A stretch of 64,000 nucleotides of DNA from Moesziomyces globuligerus (GCA_030849465.1 JARVLF010000015.1:1302001-1366000), one strand, 5' to 3'; counted from the first letter of the stretch, positions 48,949 through 60,966 are shown. Made by a program: numbers and translations. Notes: generated by a model from the sequence alone, not told the origin.

Positions 48949-51900
48949 TCACTGCTGAGCGACGCTGGAACTACTGCTGGGCTGGAGGATCCACTCGAGC
49001 AGACGACGTGCCTCAGCATCGCTCACCTGATCCTCCCCTGTATCGAGATCGAGCTCGAGGAGCCTGCGCACGATGATTTCGTCCTGCACGGCCTCCGAAT
49101 CGTGCCAGGCCCGCAGGCCGACGCGGCAGATGCGGTCGGCGAGCTCGACGACCGACTCGGGCACGCCGCACAGCCGCGCGCAGTGGCACGCATGCGACGT
49201 GCCCGCAAACCCGGGCTTCAGCCGATACAGATAGGTGAGCGAGTTGAACGTCTCGGCCAGCGTCGGCAGCAGGATCGTCTGCATGTGCGCCCGCTCAATC
49301 GGCAGGCTGTCCGGAAAGTGCCTCTCGATCGCTCCTGAATTCGGAACCCTTCATGCGTCAGATCAGGTCAAGACCGTCGCTGCTAGGTGAGGCGGTGTGG
49401 GTCGACTTACGCAGGTGATGAGTGGCCGATACGACAATCGGACATTCTCGGCCTCGCTGCAAAAAGTCGTAGATCGTTGCTATGAACAGTCCCGCCCCGT
49501 CTACACAAAAAAGTGAGGGTTAGCTTCGGCCTCGTCCTGTTGTGTTCGGATGGCTCTGGGCGGCGTGCTTTACCATCACTGCGACATTCTCTTCCGACCT
49601 CGTCCAGAATGACAAGGCTTCGCGCGGTGGACATCGATATGGCTCGGTGGAGCCGGCCCAGCTCGCGTGTGAACGAGCTTCCCTCGCTCGTCACCGACTC
49701 GTCCTGCCTCATGCGTGTCAGAACTTGCAGCGTCCCAGAACATCAGTTTCCTTCATCAACATTTTGAGCAAGACGGAGCGACTTACTTTTGTCAAAGACA
49801 CCCAGCTCGGCGCGCGTCGCGGGCACGAAGCAGCCGCACTGGCTCAGAAAGCTGCCCGGGTCGAAGAGTTAAGCTTCACATGGTTTTTAAGCATAGGACA
49901 AAGGTGCCAAGCAATGGCTGGATACTTACACCGCGAGCGCGGCCTGCTGCAGGAGACAGCTCTTGCCGGACGAGTTTCTGTGCGTTCGGGAAAGGCGTCA
50001 GCGATCTCGTCTCATTCGTTTTCGTGGCCACAAGGCTCCGTACTTACGCCCCGGTTAGCACCATGACACTATGCTTGCCGTCCGGACGCGCCGGATCCTG
50101 AGAAGCTCTTTCCGGCGCACCCTCGATGCCATTCGATTCTTGCCTGTCGGCGGGCGAGCCGTCAGGATCCTGATCCCTGCCGGATTGCGCTTCGACGAGA
50201 TCGGCCTCCATGGCACAACCTCCACGGAGGTAAAGATCGTTGGGCACCTGACAACACATCACGTTCAACGTCAGTCCTCGAGCACTACCCTTTCCGCACG
50301 ATGTGTATGCAACGTACGAAGCTTTCATCCGAGAGGGCTTTCAAGGCATGCCGACTGCCCTTGAGCTTGATGACCTGTTCTTCCACCATATGTGGGCCTG
50401 TCCGGCAAGGCAAACAGCGACATTCAGCGCTGGTCAAGATAGAGTGAAGGAAGCTGTTCTGTGGAACTTACGACGCAGATCATAGAGAGTCGCTGCGCGC
50501 GCAAACGCCATCAAACTACTCGCACACGCGATAGATGAGAAGGTCAGACTTGGCTCTGAATACGACGGCTGCAAACAGCTTCAGCTGGGGCGACTCACCA
50601 GTCGAGCTGACATAGGCTCGTATGCGCGGCAAGAAGGGCTGCGATACTCTCGTCGAGGACCTCGTGCAGGCCGTCGAGCAGCTCGATCTCTCGATCCACG
50701 ATGAATGAAGCGACATCGCCCAGCTGAATACGTGACACTTCAGAGGTCAGCGCGCCTCCTTCCCTGTGCTTTTGCGCCAAAGGGACTCACTCGCTGATCC
50801 ATCGTGGTCATGCGACTGTTCTTGAGGTACACGCTGATGAGACGTAGCATGATCGTGAAGCAAGAAGCGAGTCAATACTGCACGAGACATTCTTTCGGGG
50901 TAGCGCATCGGTGACTTACGCCTCCTCGCTCGCGAACTGGTGCTCGAGTGTGTTGTCGTATTCTGAGGCCACCGTCTCGGCTTGCGGCGCGACGATGAGG
51001 TAGCCTATCTGAGGGAAGTAGACCACATTCAAGCTGTTGTCGCCGAAGAAGGAAGCCAGGATTGAGAGACAGGTCAGGCCTGGTGCACCCAAACAGGACG
51101 ATGAGGCTGTCTTTTACTTGCCTCGTGATTGAGCGGAAAGCCGGTTCTCCCTTGAGCTCGGTGGCGATCTGGTCGAGGAAAGCGGGAAGGCCCGCACAGC
51201 GTTCTCTGAGCTCGTCGAGATGGCCGTCGACCCCGGCTCTGATGGTGATTTTGCCTTCATTCTTGCTTCGATCAGCAGAGGACATCAATGTCAGCCCAGA
51301 ACGCACACTCCAGAGTGAGCTGCAAGAGAGCACCCTAGCGAAGTCATACCTTTCGTCAAAGTCAATCTGTACCCGGGATACCCGTGAGCGAGGCTTAGGC
51401 ATCAACAACACCACATCCCGGGAAAGATGGCTTCTGCAAAGACTTACCATCTGCTCGATCTTATCTCCAAGTTTTACGAGAGGCTCTGCCTGAAGCTGAT
51501 CTCGGATCTGTCATCCCAGAACGGGCAGTTCTATGCTGTAGTGAGCTCGCGAATCACAACCAAGAGAACAAGATGGTCCTGTCCTTACCTCTCTGACCAT
51601 CTCAGACGAACGCAGATCCAGAGCATTGAGCTCGATCCGAATCCGTAGGACCGCGTGGCAAGTCTGTTGCGACCACACGGCGAGCCAGGGCAATTAGACG
51701 CTGCCAATCTTCTCGTGACTTGAAGAGGACCTCATACCTTTCGCAGTCTGTCCCACAGCGAAGCAGAGCCGAGACCCATGTTGAGCAGGTGGCAAATCTG
51801 GGGAAGCTTGCCTAGCTCTGCGAGCCGGGCTCGAATCTCGATAACCTCGGAGAATGTCTCTTGCCGCAGCAAGGTCTCGACAGCGTCATGCCTTCGCTGG

Positions 51901-53251
51901 ATCTCGGCACGATTGGCCAGCGGGAGCATGACCCATCGCCTCAGGAGAGGAAATGAGGCTTTGACGGGCAAATGACGTTAGGACCATGCTTCACTCATGC
52001 TGAGGAGGCCAGCATTAGCTGCTCACCCTTAGAGTAGATGAGATTCAACATGGCTAGTCGAAGAAAGAATGTCAGACAGGTGTGACTCCTTCACGATGTT
52101 TCTGCCTGTCATCCGCCGATGAGCTTACCGAGCACGGTGAAGCCCTCTCTGCCCGCCTTTGCGTGGACAAAAGCATGCTGATCACTCGAGCAGATGCTCA
52201 AGCTGCGGAGTGTGTTCTCATCGACGAACATGTAATCGTCCAGCGAAAGAGAGACAAGCAGCAGAGACCTCCCGATATCCCGCTGGCTTCGCAGAACCGA
52301 CATGAGGGGACCGACGGCGGCGATCTACAGGAAAATCAACCGTTGCAACATGCATCTCGCAACGGAAGGTCAACAACGCTGGAAGCGCGCGGCGCAATTC
52401 GACACCGCGTACGCGCCTCATACCGACTTACAGACAGCGATGCTTTGGAAATGGAGATCTTGGCGTCCAACAGCACGTATCCGGATAGCATGCCAGCATC
52501 GAGGTGCCCGGCATTGTTGCTTGCGTCGTCGACGTCCACAGCACCACTGTAGGCCGTGGCTTCGGCTATGACCGCCAGACCAAGAGCAAGCTGGAACTCC
52601 TTGGCTTGCCGGATTTCGACGGAGCTGCCTCTTTGTTCAGCTGCGGAGTCGGGTTCGAGCGGTCGACATGGTCAGGTGGAGCGAGCACGTCTTCTTTCAT
52701 CCTGAAAGACTTGACACTCACAAAAAGTCTGCAGTACCGAGATCAAAGGCCGGGGACAAGTCGAAGACGCGATGATGATGCCTGGACGAAACTGCGCCAG
52801 CACTGACCATCCCAGGAAGGAGGTCAAAGCCAGAGAGTCAGCCCCAGACGAGACGAACAGGTCAGGCCATCTCTTTCTGCTCACAGCTTTCAAAGACGCT
52901 CGCTGATGCAGAGTGCGTGACACCAGCGCCCTCTGCATCCTTTCGAGCTGCGTCTTGACTTCTCAGATCAGCGTCGTTGTCCCCGTTTCGAGCCAAAGAC
53001 GGCGGTTCCTGCTGATCAAAGATACAGTCGCAAGGCATATCCTCGCAGAGCAACAGCTGCTGTTCTTCCTCCGAGAATACGGCACAGCCCAGACGGCCTC
53101 TGTGAATGTGGAACGAGACGGCCGATTGAGGCTGTTCCCCTTCGAAGAGATCGACGTGATGGCTCGCATCGATTCTCAGCGCAGAAGTCGCCGAAGTTGT
53201 CTCGTTGCGCGTCGTTGAGCCGACGGCTTCTGAACGCGACGTCGAGCTCAT
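48949..53251 (-). CDS. MSH5: Meiotic MutS homologue Msh5, 21 exons
   Basis: I rebuilt 21 exons (minus strand): 53251-52885, 52802-52722, 52640-52432, 52324-52129, 52053-52027, 51958-51738, 51663-51589, 51507-51448, 51366-51350, 51265-51122, 51033-50920, 50833-50791, 50723-50599, 50516-50473, 50397-50318, 50247-50048, 49977-49930, 49851-49787, 49723-49574, 49500-49411, 49334-48949. All phases agree, giving 913 residues. Msh4-Msh5 stabilises crossover intermediates in meiosis. Landmarks: RGRLGCAVF near the N-terminus; SLSLDDYMFVDENTLRSLSI; PLLRRWVMLPL; IDFDESKNEGKITI; NVVYFPQIGYLIVAP; ESFVPNDLYL; Walker A TGANSSGKS; GCFVPATRAELGVFDKI; Walker B SLVILDEVGR; and ATHHL. FVPND, PQIGYL and the DG-GL step favour Msh5 over Msh4. 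One intron is GC-AG; all others are GT-AG. Confidence 0.85.
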
Positions 53252-55150
53252 TGCCAAGAATGTTGCGAGTAGACTAAGGTGGCCTTTGCTGCAGAGAGTG
53301 GGATAGGAAGAACATCCTGGCAATTTATGGCACTCTCGAAACCCAGTTGGCGGCCGGCCTTGCTGATAGTCTGCCGGGGGTGGCTTGGTCATATGACTAG
53401 CGCGGTCGCGGGTGCCTCTTGTAGTCACAGAGTGTCACCAGCCTCGTCAGCTCCATCTGGCAAACTAGCCTGTGAAATGGCGACCGTGAGAGAAAGTGCG
53501 GAGGATCGGCCCGACTCCGACACCCACTCTGCATGGCTTTTTCGAGCTAGAAGAGCAAGTTCGGGCGAGCCGAGCTTGCGAAGGATGGAGCGAGCACCCG
53601 CGCCCTCAAAATCGGGCCCTGGATCGCAGCGACGTGCTCTCGCGGACCGCCCAGATCATGCCGATGTCGCTCAAAGCCTTTTCCATCTCGGGAATGCACG
53701 CAGGCCTTCCGGACGTCGAGAACGCTTGGACGGACCGAGGCGAAAGGGACTGGGATTGTGCGCGGAAATGACGGATCGTGTACAGTTGAGTCGACGCCAA
53801 TAAGGTTTTGTGGGAAGTGGCAAGGGAAAGCCGTCGGATCACGTTGGCGAGAAGATTGTGAAAGAGATCCGGTTCCGAGAGCGGTTCCATGCAAGCGCAC
53901 GCAAAGCATGGCAATCTGGCCAATGGAATCGCTAGCCGAGCTCGACGTTTCCATGTTGGTCGAGGTGCCCGACGTGCATTCAGTAGTCCCATCGGATCGG
54001 TCCATCGGACATCAGTCGGAGCCACTCCGAGAATGGATTGGGCTTCGGAATCCGTCACATCCCTGCGCCTACCCGCTTGGGCTTAGCGAGTGCCCGTTGA
54101 CCAGACAGTTGATTAGGAAAGCGCACACGCGTCAGTGAGCTGTCGAGGGACCCGACAACGCTGACTCTCGGCGGTACATGCAGCACCACAGGGGGAAGAA
54201 CATCTCAACGCAGCGCGCTCGGGACTCGAAGCCTTGCTTCTCGATGCGAGAGTGGATCCCGGAATCGTGGCTCTCTCTTTTTTCATGGTACGGTGAAGAT
54301 TCGGAGTGCTTCCGATTCCCTGGAAGCAATTTCTCCTGTGGAGAAGCGCGGCTCGGCTAACTCAGAGTCGATCCCGCTGTCCGTCGCCGACGAGCCGGGC
54401 CTCTGAAATGGTGCGCGCTAGTGGCGCAGAGCTGTTGAGCCGGCGAAAAAGTCGGGTCGGCGCATCCCAGCCGATTCCCAGCCGATATCACTTGGCAAGG
54501 TGGCTCCTGCGCAAAGGGTTCTCGTCGTTTGCCTCCATCAACCGCCAACGCTGTACCTTTAGCTTACACCATCCTTTCTTGGCTGCCAGCTAGCTCACTG
54601 CAGCGGAGCAACTCCGTAGCTTTGTGCGGAATCGTGTCGCTGCGCTCCTTTCACACGCCCAAAACGCCTTGTCTGCATTTCCGCTCAAAGCTCAGCTACC
54701 TGGCGAGCGCAACCATCTCTCGTCGCCCCTTCCGTCCTGTGCAAAGACACCGTCAGTCCTGTTCGCCAACCACCAACTGATACGATCGTCCATTCGCGTC
54801 GCGTCGCGTTGCACACTGCGCCCTTTAACGACCACGCTCGCACGATCGCATCCCCTCCCCCGAGTCTTCTTTTGGCTCGTCTCCTCACCCGCGTTCTACG
54901 AACCAAGGGTTTGACCGCTACAGATCATATCCATCTTCTCTCTGCTTGGGAGAATCTCAGCGACAAAGTTTCTGCCCAACATCACTATCTGTCCTCGGTC
55001 GGGCACAGGCGATAACGCACGACACGCAAAGCACTCGAAGGATGCCGACAACAACGACACTCGACAAGGACTGATTTGTTTGTTGCCCACACGTCTACTC
55101 GATCGGTTCATCCACCCTTTTGCCTCGTTCCAGCACCGTAGCAGCTGGCG
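53252..55150. other. 1.9 kb divergent region, MSH5 to second Zn2Cys6 gene
   Basis: No gene is supported. Open frames reach about 174 codons but are biased in composition without domains. An ACGCGT lies near 54127. The right part is a long pyrimidine-rich stretch with several short upstream ATG frames before 55151, so the transcription factor mRNA may have a long leader. Confidence 0.45.
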
Positions 55151-57709
55151 ATGGCTCGCAGAGCTTCGAACGACCACCCCATGGCTCCTGACCCGCAAGC
55201 AGGCGCTCCGCTGCACCGGTGGCAGGCGCCGCCGTCATCCGTCGATCCCACTTTCATGCATGCTGGTCCCTCACGCCACCCGTTCGCACGTCACGATCGA
55301 CCCGAGCCAGGTTGGGGCAATGAGCCAGGCTGGAGCACGGACGCATACGAGCTTGCACGCCCACCTCTCCCGTCGTCGTATGAGTGGGCTCCCGAAGATC
55401 GCGACGGCCTAATCCCGTACGAGGGCTTTGCCGTCGCTCCAGCTCCGGGAAGCAAGCCTCCTTCAACAGCATCATTCGCCGTCGAACCTCCTTACGACTC
55501 GACGGTATCTTTGATGACGACCTCGGCAAAACATCCGCACCTTCGCCGCACGTCCGCCGAGGAGTGGCAGTATCGCCGGGCCGCCGTGGCACGCCACGAC
55601 TCGATATCGGCCGAGGTGACAGGAGCGATTCCTCCTGACTCGCCCCCTCTCGCCCCAACGAGACCCCAGAATTGGTCAACTCCTCAGGCAGTGTCTAGCA
55701 TGGATCCAGATCCACCGCGAGCAAGAGTGGCTTGCAGCTTCTGCCGTGTCCGCAAGCTGCGCTGCGACGGCGCGGCTCCTTGCAGGCACTGTGAGAGGCG
55801 CAACATCGAATGCATCTATTCATCCGCCAAGGGCAAGGCGAAGAGCTCTGCGCGCTCACCTTCAAAGACTCAGCAGGATGGTGGCATCGCTGCGACCAGT
55901 GCTGCTGCCGCATCTTCACCCGCTCGGAAGGATAAGCAGGCGGAGGCGCCACAAGCAAATGGGCGTGCGCGTGGCATCAAGCGAGGGGACAATCCAGACG
56001 CTTCGGAAAGCAGGGTGACGTCTTCATTCGCGAGTTCTTCCGTGGGCCAGCAGCCAAGCAAGCGTAGCAAGACAGCGTCGCCACGCACATCCGAGCCCGG
56101 AGTCGGATCCGACTCGCAAGATCAGTCGAGTCCGAGCAGCAGCATGCCCGGCTCGGACCTTGCCATGATCCAGAACAACGACTCGCCGATACCGATGGAG
56201 CCCCGCCTCGACGTCCAGGACGACTGGTGGGACTCTCTGCTGGGGATGCTGAGCAAATCCAGGTCCAACTCGCTGCGACTCGTCCGCCACCTGCTGACGC
56301 GCTTCATTCAGTCCAACGCGGTCTTCTTTGGTCTTTTGCACGCACCGACGCTGCTCGACACCATCACGGGCAACACGAGGCATGCGCGAGCCGACCCCGC
56401 ACTCTACCTCGCCGTCCTTGCGGTGTCTGCCTGTGACATGCACCAGGATCGCATCGCCGACGAACGGACGTCGGACATGCGTTCGGCCAACGAGGCCTCG
56501 CGCCGGCTCGCCTCGCGCCTCTCCGAGATGGCGGCCACCTACCTGCAGACCTCGGCGGCTCACGGCACTGCGCTGTCGCCTTCGACGGGTCAGGCCGCAA
56601 GCATCCTCGCGCTGACGCAGCCGGATGGAAGCCCGCAGCAGACGTCGTTGGTGCGTCTCGCAGAAAATGTGGTCCGGACGCTCAAGCTGCATGAAACCGT
56701 GTCGTCGCGCGAGCCGCTGCTGCAGGATAGCGAGCCCGACTCGCCGCTGTACTGGTCGCGGCCGATGACGTCGGATTCGCCCGAGTCCGAGGTCAAGTAT
56801 GAATCCATCGTGCGGCTGTGCTGGACGGGGATCAGCCACCGTTTTCGCAGGTACATCGCCAAACCGGACGAAGAGTTCGGCGACACGGATCTGCCCGAAT
56901 TCATCCTCAGCATCCGGCCCATGGCGTTCTGGCAGCCCAGTTTGCTGCCCGAGGACCTACCGCCGCCGTTCTTCCACTCGCAGGACCTCATGCGTCGGTC
57001 AGCACATCTGTCGCGCCTGACAGTGACGTTGGCCGGGCTCGAAAAGGTCAAGGAAGTCGATGAGACGGGTAGCCCGTCGGACGATGTGCTCGAGAAGGTC
57101 CACAAGATCCTGCGCGCGCTCGATGACCTGGAGCGTGCGTTTGTTCGGCACCGGCCGCGGTCGGAGGCAGAACGCCAGAACGTGCTGGGCCGTACGCTCC
57201 AGATGTTCTGCCGCATGCACGTCTGGGTGCGTCTGATGATCTGGCGCAAATACGGCCTGTGGAGCTCGCCGATCGAGGGCGCGGCCGGTGGTATGGGATC
57301 GGATGCGACAGAGTCGGGAGCGGAGCCGACGAGGCAGCTCTTCCAGCAGCAACATCCGACGATCGAGTTCTGGCTCGGCATCGTGCAAGAGATGATCGAC
57401 ACGATGCAGAGCGACCTCGACGCCCACGTGAGCGACCAGACGACGCTGGGGACGAGCATCTCGGATGTGGATGCGCTCGCACGCCACGTCGTCTGCGCGT
57501 GCCAGCTGATCGAAGCCTCCAAGATGGTCCAGCCCGGACTAGCGCAGGTGGATGCGGCGCTGAGCATCCTCAAGCGCGTCAGGGCGTATGTCGAGATCCA
57601 CGCGGGAGCGAGTGCGCTCCAGCTCAACGAAGATGTCGTCGCCAAAATCCTTGCCGCAGAGGCGAGGCGCGCCGCCCTCGACGGTCTCAACCTAAAAGTT
57701 CAGAACTGA
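55151..57709 (+). CDS. Zn2Cys6 fungal transcription factor (canonical zinc cluster)
   Basis: This single exon encodes 852 residues. The zinc cluster is C195-C221: CSFCRVRKLRCDGAAPCRHC then ERRNIEC, with the canonical C-X2-C-X6-C-X5-C-X2-C-X6-C spacing, followed by a basic, Ser-rich linker. The N-terminal 190 residues are disordered, Pro/His-rich. The fungal-specific middle-homology domain starts near residue 360 (DDWWDSLLGMLSKSRSNSLR, LLTRFIQSNAVFFGLLHAPT) and continues helically to the C-terminus. Targets cannot be read from the sequence. The ATG at 55151 is the first in frame after a stop-rich leader. It converges on chitin synthase 2 with 254 bp between stops. Confidence 0.9.
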   Translation: MARRASNDHPMAPDPQAGAPLHRWQAPPSSVDPTFMHAGPSRHPFARHDRPEPGWGNEPGWSTDAYELARPPLPSSYEWAPEDRDGLIPYEGFAVAPAPGSKPPSTASFAVEPPYDSTVSLMTTSAKHPHLRRTSAEEWQYRRAAVARHDSISAEVTGAIPPDSPPLAPTRPQNWSTPQAVSSMDPDPPRARVACSFCRVRKLRCDGAAPCRHCERRNIECIYSSAKGKAKSSARSPSKTQQDGGIAATSAAAASSPARKDKQAEAPQANGRARGIKRGDNPDASESRVTSSFASSSVGQQPSKRSKTASPRTSEPGVGSDSQDQSSPSSSMPGSDLAMIQNNDSPIPMEPRLDVQDDWWDSLLGMLSKSRSNSLRLVRHLLTRFIQSNAVFFGLLHAPTLLDTITGNTRHARADPALYLAVLAVSACDMHQDRIADERTSDMRSANEASRRLASRLSEMAATYLQTSAAHGTALSPSTGQAASILALTQPDGSPQQTSLVRLAENVVRTLKLHETVSSREPLLQDSEPDSPLYWSRPMTSDSPESEVKYESIVRLCWTGISHRFRRYIAKPDEEFGDTDLPEFILSIRPMAFWQPSLLPEDLPPPFFHSQDLMRRSAHLSRLTVTLAGLEKVKEVDETGSPSDDVLEKVHKILRALDDLERAFVRHRPRSEAERQNVLGRTLQMFCRMHVWVRLMIWRKYGLWSSPIEGAAGGMGSDATESGAEPTRQLFQQQHPTIEFWLGIVQEMIDTMQSDLDAHVSDQTTLGTSISDVDALARHVVCACQLIEASKMVQPGLAQVDAALSILKRVRAYVEIHAGASALQLNEDVVAKILAAEARRAALDGLNLKVQN

Positions 57710-57963
57710 ACGTGCTCAGACATGTACTCTGTGGTAATGCGATGCTCTCACATTCGCCCGGGACGGACAGTGTGATGCAGGAGACAGTTTGGAAGGCGGG
57801 TTGGGCAGCCTTTCGATTGCGGGCGTCTGGACGTTCCGGGGATACAGTTACAGTGGTTCGAGAAGGAGAAGCGATAAAGTCCATAGGGTCACGGGATACA
57901 GGGCATGAGCGGAGCTAGAGCAAAAATGAGCGTGATGAAATCGGGGACGGGATCGCGCGGGGA

Positions 57964-60900
57964 TCAACCGTTGATGAGGCGGATGGTGAGGTAGAGGGTG
58001 GAGCCGATGAAGCGGATGCAGGCCATGCCTGCGACAAAGACGAGGACGAGGACCATGTAGACCTTGGTGCGGGTGACGCCCGAGGCCGAGTCAAAGGTGC
58101 CGGTGGTGTTGCCGTTGAGGATGAAGGCGGCGACGACGCCGTTGCTGAGCGCCCAGGCAAGCACGACGTTGGTGCGGATGTTCTTGTAGTAGTCCATCTG
58201 TCTCGCCGCCTTTTCCTCGTTGCTAGCATCGCCACGGATGATCATGGGTCGGGTGCGAAGGTTGTTGAGCGCATCGTCGTAGGCCGTGTCGATGTCGGCC
58301 TGGGCGGTGGGGAGGGTGATTTCGACGGTGCCCTTGCCCGTGGAAACGACGGCGCCAAGGTCCTTGGAGACGGTCGTGTCGCCCTTGGTGCCCCAACTGA
58401 AGTCGTGCAGGTTGCAAAAGGCGTAGATGTTGAGGATGTTGATGTAGGTAGGAGCCAGCAGCAGATACTGGACGAAGCTGGTGACGAGATGAAGCGGGTC
58501 GCACGCAAGAAGCGAGCTGATGAGGTAGACGCCGTAGGTCGCGAGCAACGAGACGACCATCTGCGCATAGATGGCATCGTGTTCGACTCTGGCGATGACC
58601 TTGCTGAGGCAGAGCACGGCCGCCACCATCATGTAGACGGTCAGAAGCGCAAAGATGAGCACGGCAGCCCAGTACTTCCACCTCGAGCCCTGCGGACGGT
58701 TGCCCATGGCAAAGATGAACGAGGCGACGACGGTGCCGAGGTAGATGTACTGCATAAAGACGTTGAAGACGCCGATGCCGCGCAGCTTGAACGTGGGGTC
58801 CTCGAGCGAGGTGGTGAGGATGCGGAAGAAGATGTAGTAGTTGGCCAGGCCGAACCAGGCGAAGCACATGTTGATGAACGAGTAGAAGCTCTCAAACACT
58901 AGCAGCGCCTTGCGCCACACATTGTGACCGGAGCGGACGAACTGCGCCGTGTGGTAGAGCGCATAGACGGCCGCAAAGAACGATCCGTTCAACCACCTCC
59001 TCCTCTGCGAGATGAACTCGGGCAGACCCTCGGGTACGTCGGTGACGCCGCGTGCCGACTTGACGTACTTGAGCACCCATCCATGACCGCGCTTGGCCGC
59101 GAGCTCGAAGCAGAGGATGCGATCTTCGGCGAGGTACATGTTGGAGGTAAAGACGTCTGCATCTGCACCGAGCAGGTTTTCGCCCTTGAAGTACGAGGCG
59201 AGCGGGCCGTGACCGAACTCGTCGTTCTGGAGCGCAATGTAGCGGTAGGCGGAAAAGGCACCGGGGAGGACCGAGATGTAGCCCATGACACTCTCGGTGG
59301 TCTTGTCGAGGATGTTGGAGATCTTGTACTCGAAGTTCTGTGCGGCGACGAGGGGATTGAGCAGGAGCGGGCCGACGCCCCACTTGCCCTTTGTCTCTGC
59401 GCAGATCTCACCGCAGGCGCCGGCGACGTTCGAGTTGAGGTCGAACGACTTCCAGAGGTAGTAGATCGACTTGTTTTCGGGCCTCGTTCCGACGTCGAGG
59501 AGGATGGTGACGTTGGGCTGGAGGATAGGGCAAAAGGCGTTGAAGAACCAGCGGTGCGAGTTGATCTTCTTGGCGTTCTTCTCCTTGAGGCAGAAGATGA
59601 TCTGCATGGGTACGAGGCCGCGCTCTGCGCCCTTGAACTGGAGGTTCGAGTCGATCGAGAGCTGGGTGGTGTACTCGTACAGATGCGCCTGGACCTCTTT
59701 GCCATCGACCATGTTCTTGGCCACGCCGTCCTGGTAGACGCCGAGCGCGGCGAGGCAGTCGAGCACGCGCGGATGGATCTTCTTGCGTCCGTCCGAGATG
59801 ATGGCGACGACGACCTTCTTCCAGCCGTCCTTGCCCCAGGTGCGCGACTTGTTGCGCGAGCACAGATGGGCGATGTTCTTCATGACGCCGTGGAAGGTGC
59901 GGCAGAAGAGCACCTCGTCCTCGTTGTACATGGTGATGGCGATAAAGAGCTCGGTGTGGCGTCCGTAGAGTGCCGGGCGGAGCGTGAAGCTCTCGGCGGC
60001 GAAATCGTCCGGATCGCACGTCACCGCCGAGTATCGCATCGTCGTGAACTCGTCCTCGGCGCGACGCGTGAGGAAGGTCTGCAGCTTGGTGGGGACGGGA
60101 CAGTCGAGGATGAGATTGCCCTTGGTGAGGCGGACGTTCTTCTTGGTCTTGTGCCTGCGCAGCTGAGCACCACGGGCGGGCGCGGGTCCGAAGTGCTGCG
60201 TGTCGAACTGGTGGTCGCCAAACTGACCGGGCGCTCCGGCGAACCCGCTGCCGGCGGGGTAGGGGCTTTCGCTCTGCTCGTGCTCGTGGGCACCGCCAAA
60301 GGCCGTATCGCGGGTCAGAGCGCTGTAAGGGTCGTCGTGATCGTCATCGTCGTTGGTCTCGACCTGTGCATACGGGCTTTGCAGATACGCCACGCCCGCC
60401 GCCCGACCAAAGGGTGAGGCAGCCGAGGCTGGTCTCGCATAGTCCTTCTCGTCGTACACCGAGCCGGGCGAGTACTTTGTGGCCGCATCGTCGTCGTCGT
60501 CCTCCTCGCCGTGGCCTAGCGAAGAGTAGTGGCCGGCCGCACTCGGCTGCTGGTTGTAGTAGGCATAGCCGTCGGCGGGCTGGGAGTACTCTGGCAGCGT
60601 AGCCAGATGGGCTGGTGGGCTGGTCACGGCCGACGGAGGGCTAGCGAGCGCATAGGCCGCCTGGCTGTAGAAGCTCTCGCTGAGCTGAGGCATCTGGCGC
60701 TGCTGCTCGATGCTGATGCTGAGATGCGCCTGAGGCTGTTGCTGATGCGCGAGCGGGAGCACACCGGCCTGCTGCTGGTGGGCAGCATGGGCGTCCGAGA
60801 ACGGCCCATGGGACGTCGACGAGGCCTCGTACGGGTTGGCAAACGACGTACCGGCGCCGCTGCCCACGATGAGGCCCGGGTCTGGATAGAAGGGATACTG

Positions 60901-60966
60901 GCTAGCCAAGTCGTTCGGGTCCGGAGCTTGACCGGCAGCCGAAGCTGGCCGGGAGTAATGCGCCAT
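57964..60966 (-). CDS. Second chitin synthase, division 1 (class I-III)
   Basis: This single exon encodes 1000 residues. The layout matches the first enzyme: a disordered Pro/Tyr/Gln-rich N-terminus (1-260) with an acidic run ([11 protein letters not shown]); [45 protein letters not shown] with EDR at 614-616; QRRRW at 654-658 with [12 protein letters not shown]; then the membrane-helix cluster (about 690-1000) ending LTIRLING. It differs from chitin synthase 1 throughout the N-terminus and in the post-QRRRW helices ([14 protein letters not shown] here, [14 protein letters not shown] there), so this is an old paralogue, not a recent duplicate. The ATG is at 60964-60966. A TCACGTG lies 685 bp upstream. 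Class assignment needs a tree. Confidence 0.92.
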   Translation of the reverse strand: MAHYSRPASAAGQAPDPNDLASQYPFYPDPGLIVGSGAGTSFANPYEASSTSHGPFSDAHAAHQQQAGVLPLAHQQQPQAHLSISIEQQRQMPQLSESFYSQAAYALASPPSAVTSPPAHLATLPEYSQPADGYAYYNQQPSAAGHYSSLGHGEEDDDDDAATKYSPGSVYDEKDYARPASAASPFGRAAGVAYLQSPYAQVETNDDDDHDDPYSALTRDTAFGGAHEHEQSESPYPAGSGFAGAPGQFGDHQFDTQHFGPAPARGAQLRRHKTKKNVRLTKGNLILDCPVPTKLQTFLTRRAEDEFTTMRYSAVTCDPDDFAAESFTLRPALYGRHTELFIAITMYNEDEVLFCRTFHGVMKNIAHLCSRNKSRTWGKDGWKKVVVAIISDGRKKIHPRVLDCLAALGVYQDGVAKNMVDGKEVQAHLYEYTTQLSIDSNLQFKGAERGLVPMQIIFCLKEKNAKKINSHRWFFNAFCPILQPNVTILLDVGTRPENKSIYYLWKSFDLNSNVAGACGEICAETKGKWGVGPLLLNPLVAAQNFEYKISNILDKTTESVMGYISVLPGAFSAYRYIALQNDEFGHGPLASYFKGENLLGADADVFTSNMYLAEDRILCFELAAKRGHGWVLKYVKSARGVTDVPEGLPEFISQRRRWLNGSFFAAVYALYHTAQFVRSGHNVWRKALLVFESFYSFINMCFAWFGLANYYIFFRILTTSLEDPTFKLRGIGVFNVFMQYIYLGTVVASFIFAMGNRPQGSRWKYWAAVLIFALLTVYMMVAAVLCLSKVIARVEHDAIYAQMVVSLLATYGVYLISSLLACDPLHLVTSFVQYLLLAPTYINILNIYAFCNLHDFSWGTKGDTTVSKDLGAVVSTGKGTVEITLPTAQADIDTAYDDALNNLRTRPMIIRGDASNEEKAARQMDYYKNIRTNVVLAWALSNGVVAAFILNGNTTGTFDSASGVTRTKVYMVLVLVFVAGMACIRFIGSTLYLTIRLING

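Noticed and set aside
48949..53251. Calling the MutS homologue MSH4, MSH2 or a pseudogene
   Set aside because: FVPNDLYL, PQIGYLIVAP and the absence of the N-terminal mismatch-recognition domain favour Msh5. The apparent frame break between exons 10 and 11 disappears with a GC-AG intron.
53279..53803. 174-codon frame upstream of MSH5
   Set aside because: No recognisable domain, and the antisense frame is equally open. Treated as non-coding.
58924..60417. 497-codon frame antisense to chitin synthase 2
   Set aside because: Same codon-bias effect as for the first chitin synthase.
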